A stretch of DNA of 64,000 nucleotides from contig QKIH01000025.1 of NCBI GenBank assembly GCA_003249645.1, forward strand, positions 1-64,000. Reading direction: 5' to 3'. This document shows, piece after piece, positions 1 to 9,125 of this stretch; position 1 is the first letter of the stretch; each line of letters starts with the position of its first letter. The DNA is from Desulfobulbaceae bacterium. GTDB lineage: Bacteria > Desulfobacterota > Desulfobulbia > Desulfobulbales > Desulfocapsaceae. The position numbers and the translations under genes were made by a program. The notes under the pieces are model-generated. The model saw only the letters and a list, made by a program, of their open reading frames with translations. It was not told where the DNA came from and ran no database searches.

Positions 1-44
1 GTTGGAGACAAAACAGCTATGTTATCTTCCATGAATACTGACAT
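1..44 (-). CDS. Start of an unidentified gene running off the left edge (partial)
   Basis: On the minus strand an ATG at 44-42 opens a frame that stays open to the edge (about 14 codons, beginning MSVFMEDNIAVLSP). It is preceded by AAGGAACAGG, a good Shine-Dalgarno sequence at normal spacing. The visible part is too short to identify. It lies downstream of the pilus operon on the same strand but about 740 bases away and beyond a strong inverted repeat, so it is probably a separate transcription unit. The call rests only on the ribosome binding site and open frame. Confidence 0.4.
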   Translation of the reverse strand, partial: MSVFMEDNIAVLSP

Positions 45-784
45 CCTGTTCCTTTTTTTAAAAATATTCTATTGATAAGTGACCGTTTTTTCTAATATTT
101 CCAGATACCTTTCCTGTTCTACCGATTTTCATCAGCGATTTTACACAATCCTATCTTATTAATTTGTTTTCTACCACAAGTTTATATTTACAAAGAATTC
201 GGGCTCATTTTGCATTGAGCCCCTACTCCTTCGCACCTCTTCTCCATTCACAAATTTTTTTTCACTGCAGAAGCAGCTTCTTCATCCCCTCACCTGCGAT
301 CGGAATATTGGTAAAGTTGTCATTAATTACGCCCTCTTTCCTCAGTATCTTGAATAAATACTTTCAGGACAACTCCTCTCGTAATGGTTGAAGGGTAACC
401 CTTGAGTTCAATAGAAAATGTCATCCTTGCTCTCCGAGGTATACGATCCAAAGGACAAATATAGTTGAACTATCTTAAAGTTTCCTATTCAAGAAAATCG
501 TGTCGATGTTTTTCCAGAGCAGTGAATAGACGAGGCGGACATTCTCAACCTAAACCCTTTAAACAGATCTGCAGATTGAGACAAACTGGAAATAGTCCTG
601 TTAAAGAAAACTTCTCAAGAGGTGATCTCAACTTTGAAAAAATTGAGAAATTGAATAATTTTTAATCGATAAGATTGAAATAAGTGAAGGATCATCCCTT
701 AGACCTGTCCACATATTCGGGAACTGTTCAGGTCTAAGGGATGCAGCAGGCTCGGGGTCTAAAAAAAAGCCCCGCATTTGATGG
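45..784. other. Gene-poor interval after the pilus operon
   Basis: AT-rich sequence between the gene leaving the left edge and the end of pilY1. Short frames exist on both strands but none has a convincing ribosome binding site, domain or codon pattern. The only clear structure is the inverted repeat at 693-743, described separately. The promoter of the left-edge gene should lie just right of position 60, but no clear -35/-10 pair is visible. Confidence 0.5.
693..743 (-). terminator. Long inverted repeat at the 3' end of the pilus operon, probable terminator
   Basis: A perfect 15-base inverted repeat (arms 693-707 and 729-743, CATCCCTTAGACCTG and its complement) encloses a 21-base loop about 40 bases after the pilY1 stop codon. 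A second GC-rich palindrome containing an A8/T8 run lies between it and the stop (about 752-774). Together they look like the transcription end of the pilus operon. The loop is long and no T-run directly follows the outer arm, so an RNA-processing or stability role is also possible. Confidence 0.5.
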
Positions 785-3700
785 TCAATCTCGTTTCCAG
801 GATTGCATGCTTGATTTTGTCGTTTCCGGATTTTCAACGTCTATTTTCTGAATCTCACCGGTACTTGTTTGGACATAAATGCTGGATCCATCTTCACTTC
901 CCACATGAACGTTTGCTGTTGTAGAAAGCCCTTCACCGAGACTCATTTTACTAAGAGCCCTGCTGTAGGTGCTTTGGTCATCGGCAGTTTTAGTCTCAGT
1001 TCCCAATATACCTGTGTAGTACGGCAGACCGTTGCTGTAATAAAGCGCCCATAGGTAGCTTTCTCCGGTTGCATCACAGGCACTATCTGAAGGAATGAAG
1101 CTGGTAAAGGTTAAAAGGCCGCCGACAAGGGTTGCCTGACCAAGGTTTCTTTCACCCACCAGAACATGAGAATTAGTTGCATCAAAATCCACCAGATCGA
1201 CATACCATCCACTGTAGTTATTGCTCTGGTCACTGGTTACGCTGCTCCATGTAGACGTAAGCGAACCGTTGACATATATTTTCCCGGCGGTAGAGACTTC
1301 CATGTCTGTTACATCCATCAGCTCAGTTTTAAGCACGGTAGTCCAGGACATGTTGTCGCTGTCATCAATCGGCTCTTTAATGCCATAGTATGACTGCAGA
1401 GAAAGATCGTCATTGTCTGTATCGACATAATATCTTCCTGTACCGAAATAGATCCAGTTTCTGTCTTTTTTGTCCTGGGCGATCGTGGCCAAAGCTACAA
1501 TCGGTCTCCCCGCATCATAGAGAACGGAATCGGCTATCCAGTTTGTAGGATAGGTGTCGTCATCACCATCGTTCTGATCGTCAATGACGATGCGTCTCAT
1601 TTTCCCGGCATAGCCGGTGGATGAAGATCCGCTCACAGTACCGAAGTAGAGGGCATCGGTGTTGAAATCAAGGTCGTAGTCAACAGAAACAGAGGAATCG
1701 ACAAAGGAATTTGCTTCAAGATCGACATATGAATATAAGCCCTCTGTGAGCTGGCCGGTGATCGCTGAATCATCCGGCGCGGTCAGAGAATAAAGAGTCC
1801 CTTCTGTCCCGAGTTTGACCATGTCAATGAGATAATAATGCCCGGTGTGGCTGCTCTCGGCCGTATCCAGGATAGAACTGTCCGGGTTACCGTATGCATC
1901 AGCGGGGCCGGAACCGAAAGCGAGGAACCAGCGGTTTTCTCCTGCAGTAGGAACAGAGCTCTGATAGTCATCATAGACCCCGTCGTGATTTGCATCTTTC
2001 AGGATAGCCATTGTCGGATAACTGAGCGAATAACCCATTTCAGGCATGGAAAATTCAGCCATCAGGGTTGGCGGTTCTTCAGGGTTGGTGATATCAAAGA
2101 TCATGTACGATGATTTCATGGTTACATCGTCATCGGCTTGTGTTTTTCCGTCGGTTTTATCAACATCGGCAACGATGGTTGAACCGCCGAAGCGCATACC
2201 GACTACCATGATGGTTCCCCAACCTTCCGGGTGAATACAGTCGTCTGAAGATGTATCAGTTTTACATTCCTTCTCCGCTGTGAAAATCTTGGCATCAAAT
2301 ACCCTAGGCTTCAGGTCAACGTAGTAGCTGTGTCCGTAGTCAGGATCAGTGAGCCAGTATAGATGAGGCAGCAGGTTGAAAGGGATATAGGCCCACAATT
2401 CTGCTCCAAGCTCAGGCATTTCAGAGTCGGTCTTGCAGGCGACATCGTTGGTCGTGTCATTATCATTTGGGTCATAATCATCATTCATTTCCTGACAGAA
2501 CTGCGCACCGTCATCATCATAGAAACCGGCGTTGAATGCGTGGACCATGCCGTCGTTAGCCCCTGCATAGACCACGTTTCTCCTGTTTTCATATTTGGTA
2601 TAAAAAGTTGCATAGGTCGAATCCTGATAGAGGAGATGAAAGTTCTCAGACGGCGAAGCAACCACTGTAGGCGTAGAATAGGCGATATCACCCAGGCGCC
2701 AGGTTTTGCCATCGTACATCCTTGATCGGAGATAGGTCCCTGAAACGCCGCTTCCATCACTCAGCGTAAGAAGCTGAGGACTGCCGGATTCATCGACATC
2801 GTCGAGTCCTCTGATCCAGTTTATCTCTCTTTTAGTCTGGGCCAGCAAAAATTCGTTAAAATAGGACGTGCTGTTGGTTTCATCATCCGATATCAGTTGT
2901 GAGATAGCATCAGGACGGTTTGCAAAAGACGGATAGAGGTTCAGGTAAGCATAGAATTTGGCTGTGTCGCTCAATTCAGAAACATCAGGATCAGTTGTCG
3001 GCCAGATAAAATCAAGGACTTCTGATGAGTCAACCAAGCCATCGTCATCGCCATCCACCCAGGTAAAAATATAGCGCGCATGTGAGTTCGAGATATACGT
3101 GGAACGTTGTGTGGTGGTGACCAGCTCGTCACTGTTGAGCCAGTCGTTACTGTTCCAGAGGTAATTTATATCCTCGGAATCAACGTCTGATCCTGCCACA
3201 TTCCACAATTTTTCTTCAGCGGATATCTCTTCATCACCGTCAACATCATAATACAGCTGAGCATCCGTGCCGTCGAAGACAAGAATGGCATCAAGCTGGC
3301 TCATAAACGGATGGTCTGCCGGATCGTCGGCCGTAATACAAGAGCCGGTATCACTTTCATAATCAAGCACTCCATCGCCGTCTGCATCTTCTGTATAATC
3401 GATAGTACCGTCACCATCGGTATCTACTTCATCGAGGACACAGTTCATGTTGATATCTTCGTTATAGACGACACCATCACCATTAAGATCAGGGCCTTCG
3501 ACATCAAGGGCTTTATTCTGGTTTGAATCTTCTCTGATATTACCGGTGGAATCAATTAACAGAGAATGTACCTGACCGGCCCAGGTTATGGTGTTGGTGT
3601 TGTCGGTCGAGTCCGTTTTCGTCGGGAAGAAGATAGTCTGATAAATAGCGCCTTCACCCTCTCTGCTGTTCGAGATAACAGAAGCAGCGGTACCGGAAGA

Positions 3701-6700
3701 GGCAGAAGCAAGGATAGCGGCAAAGGACTTGTTCAACTGGCTTTCCAGTTCAGTTGGGTTGGTGACGTAGAAATAGTTATCCGGATCGCCGTCGCCGTCA
3801 CTGTCCCATTCGTCATCCGAATCAGGAACACTATAGCCAGTAGAGCCTGAACTGTCCTTATCGTTAAATCCGCCCCATTTAGCAGCATACCACAGTGGAT
3901 TTTCAACTAGTTCCGCAGCACTGCTGTCTGTTGAAGTTCTTGGGGTGAAAACCCGTTCAGCATAATCGTTGAGCCTTTTTGTACCATTAACCGTTGAATC
4001 ATCATCCTGTGGCGTATCAAGGTAGAAAGAGGATGCTGTGGTTGTGTCTTCGTCCTTCACTTCAAGGTATACACCATCTGCTGTGGTGCCTGAAATGATG
4101 TAGCCTGCATGTTGTTCGATACCACCATAAGCGTATTCACTCGTCAGGGTAAATTTAACCTTAGTAGCATCAGCAGAATCATCAACTGCATTACCGTCAT
4201 CATCAATGAGCTGATATTCGTAAATGACGATCATATCCATATCATGGTCGGCACCCTCTTCAACGTCTTCATAATTGATCCTGAATTTACCGTAGGTGTC
4301 GGTAAGCTCAGTTACATAGAAGTCGACAATGGTGTTGGTCATATAATATTTATACGTTGAGATACTTCCGCCTGAGACACTTTTGGCGAATGGAACAGCA
4401 GTGATATGGTTTTCACCGACATTAAGCTCGATTCGTGGGAGGGGGGAGGCAAGTCCAACTGTGTAGGTTGTCAATTTTTGGTCATCATCAGCAGTGCTGC
4501 TCAGATCTGTTTCATGACCATAATATGCAATTCCTGCTGAATAATACCCACCTTTTTTAGTGGGTTCTTCGGGACATAACCCCCGAATATTGTCAAAGCC
4601 ATCTACATCCTTCTCTGAACAGGTACCATCTGCTCCAGTACCACCGTTGGCATCAATCTCAGTGTTGCTCAAGCCAAGGGGATTGTCAGTGTAGGATACA
4701 CTTTGGCCAATATATTTACTGCCGACAATATCACTATCAGTTGCGGTGATTTTGTCCATCAGAGCATTGAGGTCAAAATCGGTCAGGTCGGTTGATATGC
4801 CATCGCTGAATTCACTGTCGACTCCAGGTAGGTCGTCGGTATCAAAGGTTGGGTTAATATCGCTTATAACCAACATGTACGGAGCAGAGCAGGATTCATA
4901 CGTCTCATAAGGGTCCTTCCACGTTTCTAAGGGCAGACCGTATTCTGTCCCGCTGTATGTATATTCAGAAGTTGGTGTTTTTTTGCCAGCGAAGTATCTC
5001 ACCGTTTCATACATCATCTCGGCAATGGGGTTTCCCCAGTCGTGACAGTTCTTGTTTTCCTTTACAGCAGTTACATCCATGGGGCCGGCATATGGCCACT
5101 GGCAACCATATGTGCTACCGCCATAGCCATAAATCCTGAATTTGTTAATAGTGCCGATTATGCCATCATCGTCAGTGAGTATACCGGTATTGCTATCGAT
5201 TTCGTCACTGATGTTACTGATGTTTTTCCTTAAGACCCCACCGTTCATGTTATTTGTCCACGATCCGCTCATCAGACCGAAGTACATGCGGTCTGTTTCA
5301 CCATATCGCTGTAGGATACCAATAGGTTTATAGGTCGTAACGGTTGCCCCATCAGTGTCCTCATAGCTGTATTCTTTACAGTTATCCTCAAGACCGATGT
5401 CAGAGTCACAAACTTTCACCCTGGCATCGTAGTCATCCAGAGTCCTTACAACACTGAATTTGGTACGATAGGTGGAAAGCATCAAGGAGGTGAAGGCTGA
5501 ATTGGGGACAATAGAATAAGTCGTATCGCTAGGCTGTTTCCAGTAGAGATAATAGCGATCATTGCCGGCTGATTCCATCTGCCGAAATTCTATAGTATGT
5601 TCACCGGCATCAAGATAGATAGAGACATAAATATGTGTATCGACTGTATCACCATCATCATTTGTATATGTCGTTGCTCTGCCAGCATCTACCGATGAGA
5701 CCTGAGCATCAGTGAGTGTTGAGTAACCGGAAAAACTTACAGCATGCCCGCTGTAAATTCCGGCAATAGCATCGTTCGTTTTTGTTCCCCCATCAATGAT
5801 CACTTCTACGGAGTCGTCACCATCAACCGCAAAATAATAGGTGCCTGCCGTGGTAATGTTGATTGTACCGGTAAAAACTGACAGGTAATAGTTTTGTTCA
5901 CTGTTGCTTGAATTGTAGGTGTCTTTATATTCATTTCCATAAGGATTTCCTTCACCGTCAATAGCGCCGAAATCCGATGCAGAAGAATCCGGATACCTGT
6001 AGGCTTGTTGGTTTCTGTCATCCCAATTATCCAGCCAGGATGCGGAACCGTAAATAAAAGTGGGGTTATCTTGAGCATAGGCAGTGACTATTTCTTCAAA
6101 ATCGGCATGATTTGTCGGCAATGAAACCGATCCGGTTGTTGTCCCGGTCGAAATGTATGATGTCTGAGCGGCATGTCCCTCAGTAGAAACCCATTCCCAA
6201 ACCCTTAATGTAGTGTTTTGAGCTACACGTAAAATCGGATCGTTAGGACCGTATACTTCATTATAGGAAGCAAGGGTTGTTGAAGCGAAGATGTGCCTAT
6301 AGGTTGTATCACCTACAGTGACCGGTTGATCCAGAGGGGTATAGTCTGAGATATCATATCCGTTTACCTCTTCACTGGTATACTCCTTACCCCATGAGTG
6401 GGCATCCTGCGGGACATAAACCCGCTCAAGAACTGTTTCATCTTCAGTGTCGGTAGAGCGATAGCCGCCGTACAGGACTCTCCTGATGGTATCCATCCGG
6501 GTCATGGTGATATAGTTGAGGAAATCGCCGCTCCATTCCTCATCACCAGTGCATTTCTTGTCGGTCGTGACTGATGAGGGTTCAAATCTGCTGTTCGTAT
6601 CACTGTACTCGTAACATTTATAGCTGTCAAAATAACCATAATAATCAATGGCATCGGGTAAATAGGTGATATCGGTTACATCGTCGCCATCGAGATCGGA

Positions 6701-6901
6701 GGCATCGTTATATGCCTCGTAAAAGAGTTTATGATTTCGCCCCATAACCAGCATAACAAGAGGCGGCGCTCCTGAGGTAACGAAAGGGGGAACGGCAACA
6801 AAATCATCTCCTGTCGCGCCTTGTGAAGGGGTAGCCGCTGAAAGCAGAAGCGGAAAAATTGTAAGGACAGCCGAGGCAGTTTTTATAAGCCGGGTATTCA
6901 T
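785..6901 (-). CDS. pilY1: PilY1-type type IV pilus tip adhesin with PA14-like insertion
   Basis: Large secreted protein (2038 aa) with an N-terminal signal peptide (about residues 1-28). The C-terminal third (about 1430-1900) carries the PilY1/PilC beta-propeller signature, including VVYAGANDGMVHAFNAG and a calcium-loop-like DANHDGVYDD. In known systems PilY1 caps the pilus with the minor pilins and controls extension, adhesion and surface sensing. Residues about 330-460 look like a PA14-type carbohydrate-binding domain (GTYYFAVDGDDSVEVIIDGG). Around 1030-1190 there are thrombospondin-type-3-like acidic repeats such as DTDGDGTIDYTEDADGDG. At 2038 aa it is much longer than classical PilY1 (about 1160 aa), the excess being in the N-terminal part. 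Last gene of the minor pilin operon, 9 bases after the small secreted protein. The family call is strong; the ligand is unknown. Confidence 0.93.
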   Translation of the reverse strand: MNTRLIKTASAVLTIFPLLLSAATPSQGATGDDFVAVPPFVTSGAPPLVMLVMGRNHKLFYEAYNDASDLDGDDVTDITYLPDAIDYYGYFDSYKCYEYSDTNSRFEPSSVTTDKKCTGDEEWSGDFLNYITMTRMDTIRRVLYGGYRSTDTEDETVLERVYVPQDAHSWGKEYTSEEVNGYDISDYTPLDQPVTVGDTTYRHIFASTTLASYNEVYGPNDPILRVAQNTTLRVWEWVSTEGHAAQTSYISTGTTTGSVSLPTNHADFEEIVTAYAQDNPTFIYGSASWLDNWDDRNQQAYRYPDSSASDFGAIDGEGNPYGNEYKDTYNSSNSEQNYYLSVFTGTINITTAGTYYFAVDGDDSVEVIIDGGTKTNDAIAGIYSGHAVSFSGYSTLTDAQVSSVDAGRATTYTNDDGDTVDTHIYVSIYLDAGEHTIEFRQMESAGNDRYYLYWKQPSDTTYSIVPNSAFTSLMLSTYRTKFSVVRTLDDYDARVKVCDSDIGLEDNCKEYSYEDTDGATVTTYKPIGILQRYGETDRMYFGLMSGSWTNNMNGGVLRKNISNISDEIDSNTGILTDDDGIIGTINKFRIYGYGGSTYGCQWPYAGPMDVTAVKENKNCHDWGNPIAEMMYETVRYFAGKKTPTSEYTYSGTEYGLPLETWKDPYETYESCSAPYMLVISDINPTFDTDDLPGVDSEFSDGISTDLTDFDLNALMDKITATDSDIVGSKYIGQSVSYTDNPLGLSNTEIDANGGTGADGTCSEKDVDGFDNIRGLCPEEPTKKGGYYSAGIAYYGHETDLSSTADDDQKLTTYTVGLASPLPRIELNVGENHITAVPFAKSVSGGSISTYKYYMTNTIVDFYVTELTDTYGKFRINYEDVEEGADHDMDMIVIYEYQLIDDDGNAVDDSADATKVKFTLTSEYAYGGIEQHAGYIISGTTADGVYLEVKDEDTTTASSFYLDTPQDDDSTVNGTKRLNDYAERVFTPRTSTDSSAAELVENPLWYAAKWGGFNDKDSSGSTGYSVPDSDDEWDSDGDGDPDNYFYVTNPTELESQLNKSFAAILASASSGTAASVISNSREGEGAIYQTIFFPTKTDSTDNTNTITWAGQVHSLLIDSTGNIREDSNQNKALDVEGPDLNGDGVVYNEDINMNCVLDEVDTDGDGTIDYTEDADGDGVLDYESDTGSCITADDPADHPFMSQLDAILVFDGTDAQLYYDVDGDEEISAEEKLWNVAGSDVDSEDINYLWNSNDWLNSDELVTTTQRSTYISNSHARYIFTWVDGDDDGLVDSSEVLDFIWPTTDPDVSELSDTAKFYAYLNLYPSFANRPDAISQLISDDETNSTSYFNEFLLAQTKREINWIRGLDDVDESGSPQLLTLSDGSGVSGTYLRSRMYDGKTWRLGDIAYSTPTVVASPSENFHLLYQDSTYATFYTKYENRRNVVYAGANDGMVHAFNAGFYDDDGAQFCQEMNDDYDPNDNDTTNDVACKTDSEMPELGAELWAYIPFNLLPHLYWLTDPDYGHSYYVDLKPRVFDAKIFTAEKECKTDTSSDDCIHPEGWGTIMVVGMRFGGSTIVADVDKTDGKTQADDDVTMKSSYMIFDITNPEEPPTLMAEFSMPEMGYSLSYPTMAILKDANHDGVYDDYQSSVPTAGENRWFLAFGSGPADAYGNPDSSILDTAESSHTGHYYLIDMVKLGTEGTLYSLTAPDDSAITGQLTEGLYSYVDLEANSFVDSSVSVDYDLDFNTDALYFGTVSGSSSTGYAGKMRRIVIDDQNDGDDDTYPTNWIADSVLYDAGRPIVALATIAQDKKDRNWIYFGTGRYYVDTDNDDLSLQSYYGIKEPIDDSDNMSWTTVLKTELMDVTDMEVSTAGKIYVNGSLTSTWSSVTSDQSNNYSGWYVDLVDFDATNSHVLVGERNLGQATLVGGLLTFTSFIPSDSACDATGESYLWALYYSNGLPYYTGILGTETKTADDQSTYSRALSKMSLGEGLSTTANVHVGSEDGSSIYVQTSTGEIQKIDVENPETTKSSMQSWKRD

Positions 6902-6910
6902 GGCATTTCT

Positions 6911-7231
6911 CTAGTTGATGATTTCAATACGGTAAATTCTATTTCCTTCGGAGACAAAATTGACTTTATTACCTTTACGAACCTTGGCCAGAGTAGTCAC
7001 CTCTTGATATGAAGCGCCGTCTTTTTTATACCAGTTTTTCACTACAGTCGTGTCCATAACGGTATATTTGACCTTGTTTATCCGGATATAGGTGTGTTTG
7101 CTTTTCCACGGCGCTGACGTAACGCTTCCACTGTGCCACTGGCCGATACTGAAGGCGGCTGTGGCTGAAAAGCACAAAAGGACTAGAATCCAAAAACAGA
7201 TGGTGAATTTAAAACTGGTTTTCCTGTTCAT
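6911..7231 (-). CDS. Small basic secreted protein within the pilus tip operon
   Basis: 106 aa with a clear signal peptide (hydrophobic core about residues 12-28, probable cleavage after AFS). The mature part is about 77 aa, rich in Lys/Arg (about 14 basic against 5 acidic residues) and aromatic residues, ending in VNFVSEGNRIYRIEIIN. I do not recognise a family. It sits between pilX and pilY1 with short gaps (21 and 9 bases), so it is almost certainly co-expressed with the tip complex. Its strong positive charge contrasts with the very acidic PilX, PilV, PilW and PilY1, which suggests (inference) a periplasmic or pilus-bound partner of those proteins. No clear Shine-Dalgarno precedes the ATG, so translation may be coupled to pilX. 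Confidence 0.75.
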   Translation of the reverse strand: MNRKTSFKFTICFWILVLLCFSATAAFSIGQWHSGSVTSAPWKSKHTYIRINKVKYTVMDTTVVKNWYKKDGASYQEVTTLAKVRKGNKVNFVSEGNRIYRIEIIN

Positions 7232-7252
7232 AATCTGCTGTCATTAGAATAA

Positions 7253-7945
7253 TTAATAGTTGCAGGCGCCTTCCTGTCCTACGACATGGAGCCACTGTGC
7301 TTTTATTTTTGCTTCAGTCTCAACATGCGGGTCGATATACTGGGAATAGATCTGAAAGGTTTTGACTGTCCCGCCGTCTGCAGCACTCTTTCCTTTTCCT
7401 TCATAACCGGCCGCCATCTGGATGGCATTACCGCTCAATATGCTGGTTGTTCCCCATGTAGTGAGGTTGACATGCGGATCATCATCAGTGCGGTTTGACG
7501 GATCTTCAGCAATTCGGGCCATACGGATATCATCGGATGGGATATTGTCTGATGTGATGGTGGAATCATCATCATCGTCATCATCATCATCGTCGTCATC
7601 ATCATCGTCGTCTGATGATTTTTTGACACCTTCAATATCATCTATGCTTTCTGCGTACGAGAAATCACTATCATAGATATCGATACCACCTATCGAAGAG
7701 GTTGAACTTGAGAAGCCGCTTGCACAGCTGATATTTTCTTCAATGAGGTCTATGCCGGACTGCAGGCCACCATCACCTGAATAAAAGGCCTCCTTATTCA
7801 GCCTGTCACCGCCTGCGATCTCTGTTTCGAGAACGCTGGTGTTGATTGCGTAAGCCCCCAATAAAGTTAAAATAACTAAAAAGACCATGGCGGTCACAAG
7901 AACAAACCCGCTTTCATTGTCTGTCACTTTAAATGAGAATTTCAC
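7253..7945 (-). CDS. pilX: PilX-like minor pilin with a poly-aspartate tract
   Basis: 230 aa. The N-terminus has the PilX pattern: a short leader, then ESGFVLVTAMVFLVILTLLG, a hydrophobic helix typical of PilX_N, followed by a region similar to PilX/GspK-type minor pilins (ETEIAGGDRLNKEAFYSGDGG). Residues about 112-127 are an uninterrupted run of 16 Asp encoded by GAT/GAC codons (7565-7612). It starts at GTG with an AGGT-type ribosome binding site 8 bases upstream. Neighbouring pilV ends 9 bases upstream. PilX is expected to join PilV, PilW and FimT in priming pilus assembly and presenting PilY1. The Asp run is an uncommon addition and may bind calcium or vary in length. Confidence 0.85.
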   Translation of the reverse strand: MKFSFKVTDNESGFVLVTAMVFLVILTLLGAYAINTSVLETEIAGGDRLNKEAFYSGDGGLQSGIDLIEENISCASGFSSSTSSIGGIDIYDSDFSYAESIDDIEGVKKSSDDDDDDDDDDDDDDDDSTITSDNIPSDDIRMARIAEDPSNRTDDDPHVNLTTWGTTSILSGNAIQMAAGYEGKGKSAADGGTVKTFQIYSQYIDPHVETEAKIKAQWLHVVGQEGACNY

Positions 7946-7954
7946 AGTATTTAC

Positions 7955-8440
7955 CTATATGGTATCGTATTTAATCGTTTTAATGACGACCGGAGACAAG
8001 AGTCTGTTATTGTTGTCCTGCACATGCACATATACAGTCTTCAGGTTCGGGGCAGGGATGTCGATTGCAACATTGATGAAGATGGTGAAATCTTCATCGG
8101 GTGATGTGATTGTTGTATCTGCAGTCGCTTCTGTTGTATCGTCGAGACCGAAGTTGTTATCAGAGTCGTCGATACCATCGTTGTTAGTATCTTCTCCGGT
8201 GCCGTCGCCATCTGTGTCTTTGAGCAGGTCATCGTCATAGTCCAGCGCTGAGATTCGTTCGAGCTCTGTCGCACACCAGGTTGAGGCGAGAGTCAGATTC
8301 TTAGCCCTGGCGTTTGTCGTTATGGATGTTGTCTGTAAAAGAAAAATACCAAGGATACCGACCATCAGGACAACCATTGCCACAAGGACTTCGACAAGTG
8401 TGAAACCCTGATCGTTTTTGTGAAGTTGAGAGCCGTTCAT
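7955..8440 (-). CDS. pilV: PilV-like minor pilin with calcium-loop-like motifs
   Basis: 161 aa prepilin. The class III leader ends at GFTLVEVLVAMVVLMVGILG, with G before F at the cleavage site and E at +5, as in PilV/FimU prepilins cut and methylated by PilD. The middle contains KDTDGDGTGEDTNNDGIDDS (about residues 70-92), two DxDxDG-type loops resembling thrombospondin-type-3 or dockerin calcium sites, unusual for a minor pilin. The gene begins 1 base after pilW stops, so translation is probably coupled. Expected location is the inner membrane before assembly and then the pilus tip. Confidence 0.87.
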   Translation of the reverse strand: MNGSQLHKNDQGFTLVEVLVAMVVLMVGILGIFLLQTTSITTNARAKNLTLASTWCATELERISALDYDDDLLKDTDGDGTGEDTNNDGIDDSDNNFGLDDTTEATADTTITSPDEDFTIFINVAIDIPAPNLKTVYVHVQDNNNRLLSPVVIKTIKYDTI

Positions 8441-8441
8441 A

Positions 8442-9125
8442 TTATAATCCCATATTGCGGCAGTGAACCAAGGCTGTAATCAAGCGGCGCCGGTAATGAT
8501 CGCCGTAAGGTCCCCAGGTTTTATCCCCTGCGCTGGTATATGTTTCATTGTTGGTGAATCTGTAGTCTTCCCGGCTCGTTCGGGCGAGAATTGAAATCTG
8601 GACAGAACGAATATTGGAAAGTATCGATGTTTCGTTTTCGTTTTCATCCAGGTATATGAACTCAATTGCCTGAATATTATCTGCCACTGCAAGCGATCCA
8701 TTATCATCATCATTGTCCCGGTAAAAAGAATCTCCATCGCTGTCGCTTGCTTCGCCGTTGCTTTCTGCATCAAAGGTGTATGCGACTGTCTCTTTTTCGC
8801 CGCTGGTAAGGGATCCATCTCCTGTGGTATCTTTTGTTATGGTTAATTCAGTCAGCCCGGCCTTGGTGATGCCGAAAAGGCCACTCAGTTCCGGGTCGTA
8901 GCCGGCCATCTGGACATCGCGCGTAACCGTTTCAATAATTGCCCGAGCATTCTGCTGGGTTTCAACAACCCCATTCTGGACGAGCAGGACTCGTTGCTGT
9001 GCCTGGAATGCGGCATAAATTGCGGAAACGAGAATTGTCCCGATAAGCAGGGATATCAGCATTTCAATAAGGGTGAAACCCTGATCGGAATGCAGCTCAG
9101 AGGCCTGGCGAGTTGTTAATTCCAT
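8442..9125 (-). CDS. pilW: PilW-like minor pilin
   Basis: 227 aa prepilin with leader and GFTLIEMLISLLIGTILVSA as cleavage site plus transmembrane helix. The following QQRVLLVQNGVVETQQNARA is typical of PilW. A DSDGDSFYRDNDDDNGS segment (about residues 130-148) is another acidic calcium-loop-like element, matching those in PilV and PilY1. It overlaps the end of fimT by 10 bases and is followed by pilV after 1 base. Role by family: minor pilin priming type IV pilus assembly and anchoring PilY1. Confidence 0.87.
   Translation of the reverse strand: MELTTRQASELHSDQGFTLIEMLISLLIGTILVSAIYAAFQAQQRVLLVQNGVVETQQNARAIIETVTRDVQMAGYDPELSGLFGITKAGLTELTITKDTTGDGSLTSGEKETVAYTFDAESNGEASDSDGDSFYRDNDDDNGSLAVADNIQAIEFIYLDENENETSILSNIRSVQISILARTSREDYRFTNNETYTSAGDKTWGPYGDHYRRRLITALVHCRNMGL

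Noticed and set aside
7422-7676. Plus-strand Ser-rich frame opposite the PilX Asp run
   Set aside because: Reverse-complement shadow of the GAT/GAC repeat; no ribosome binding site or independent motif.
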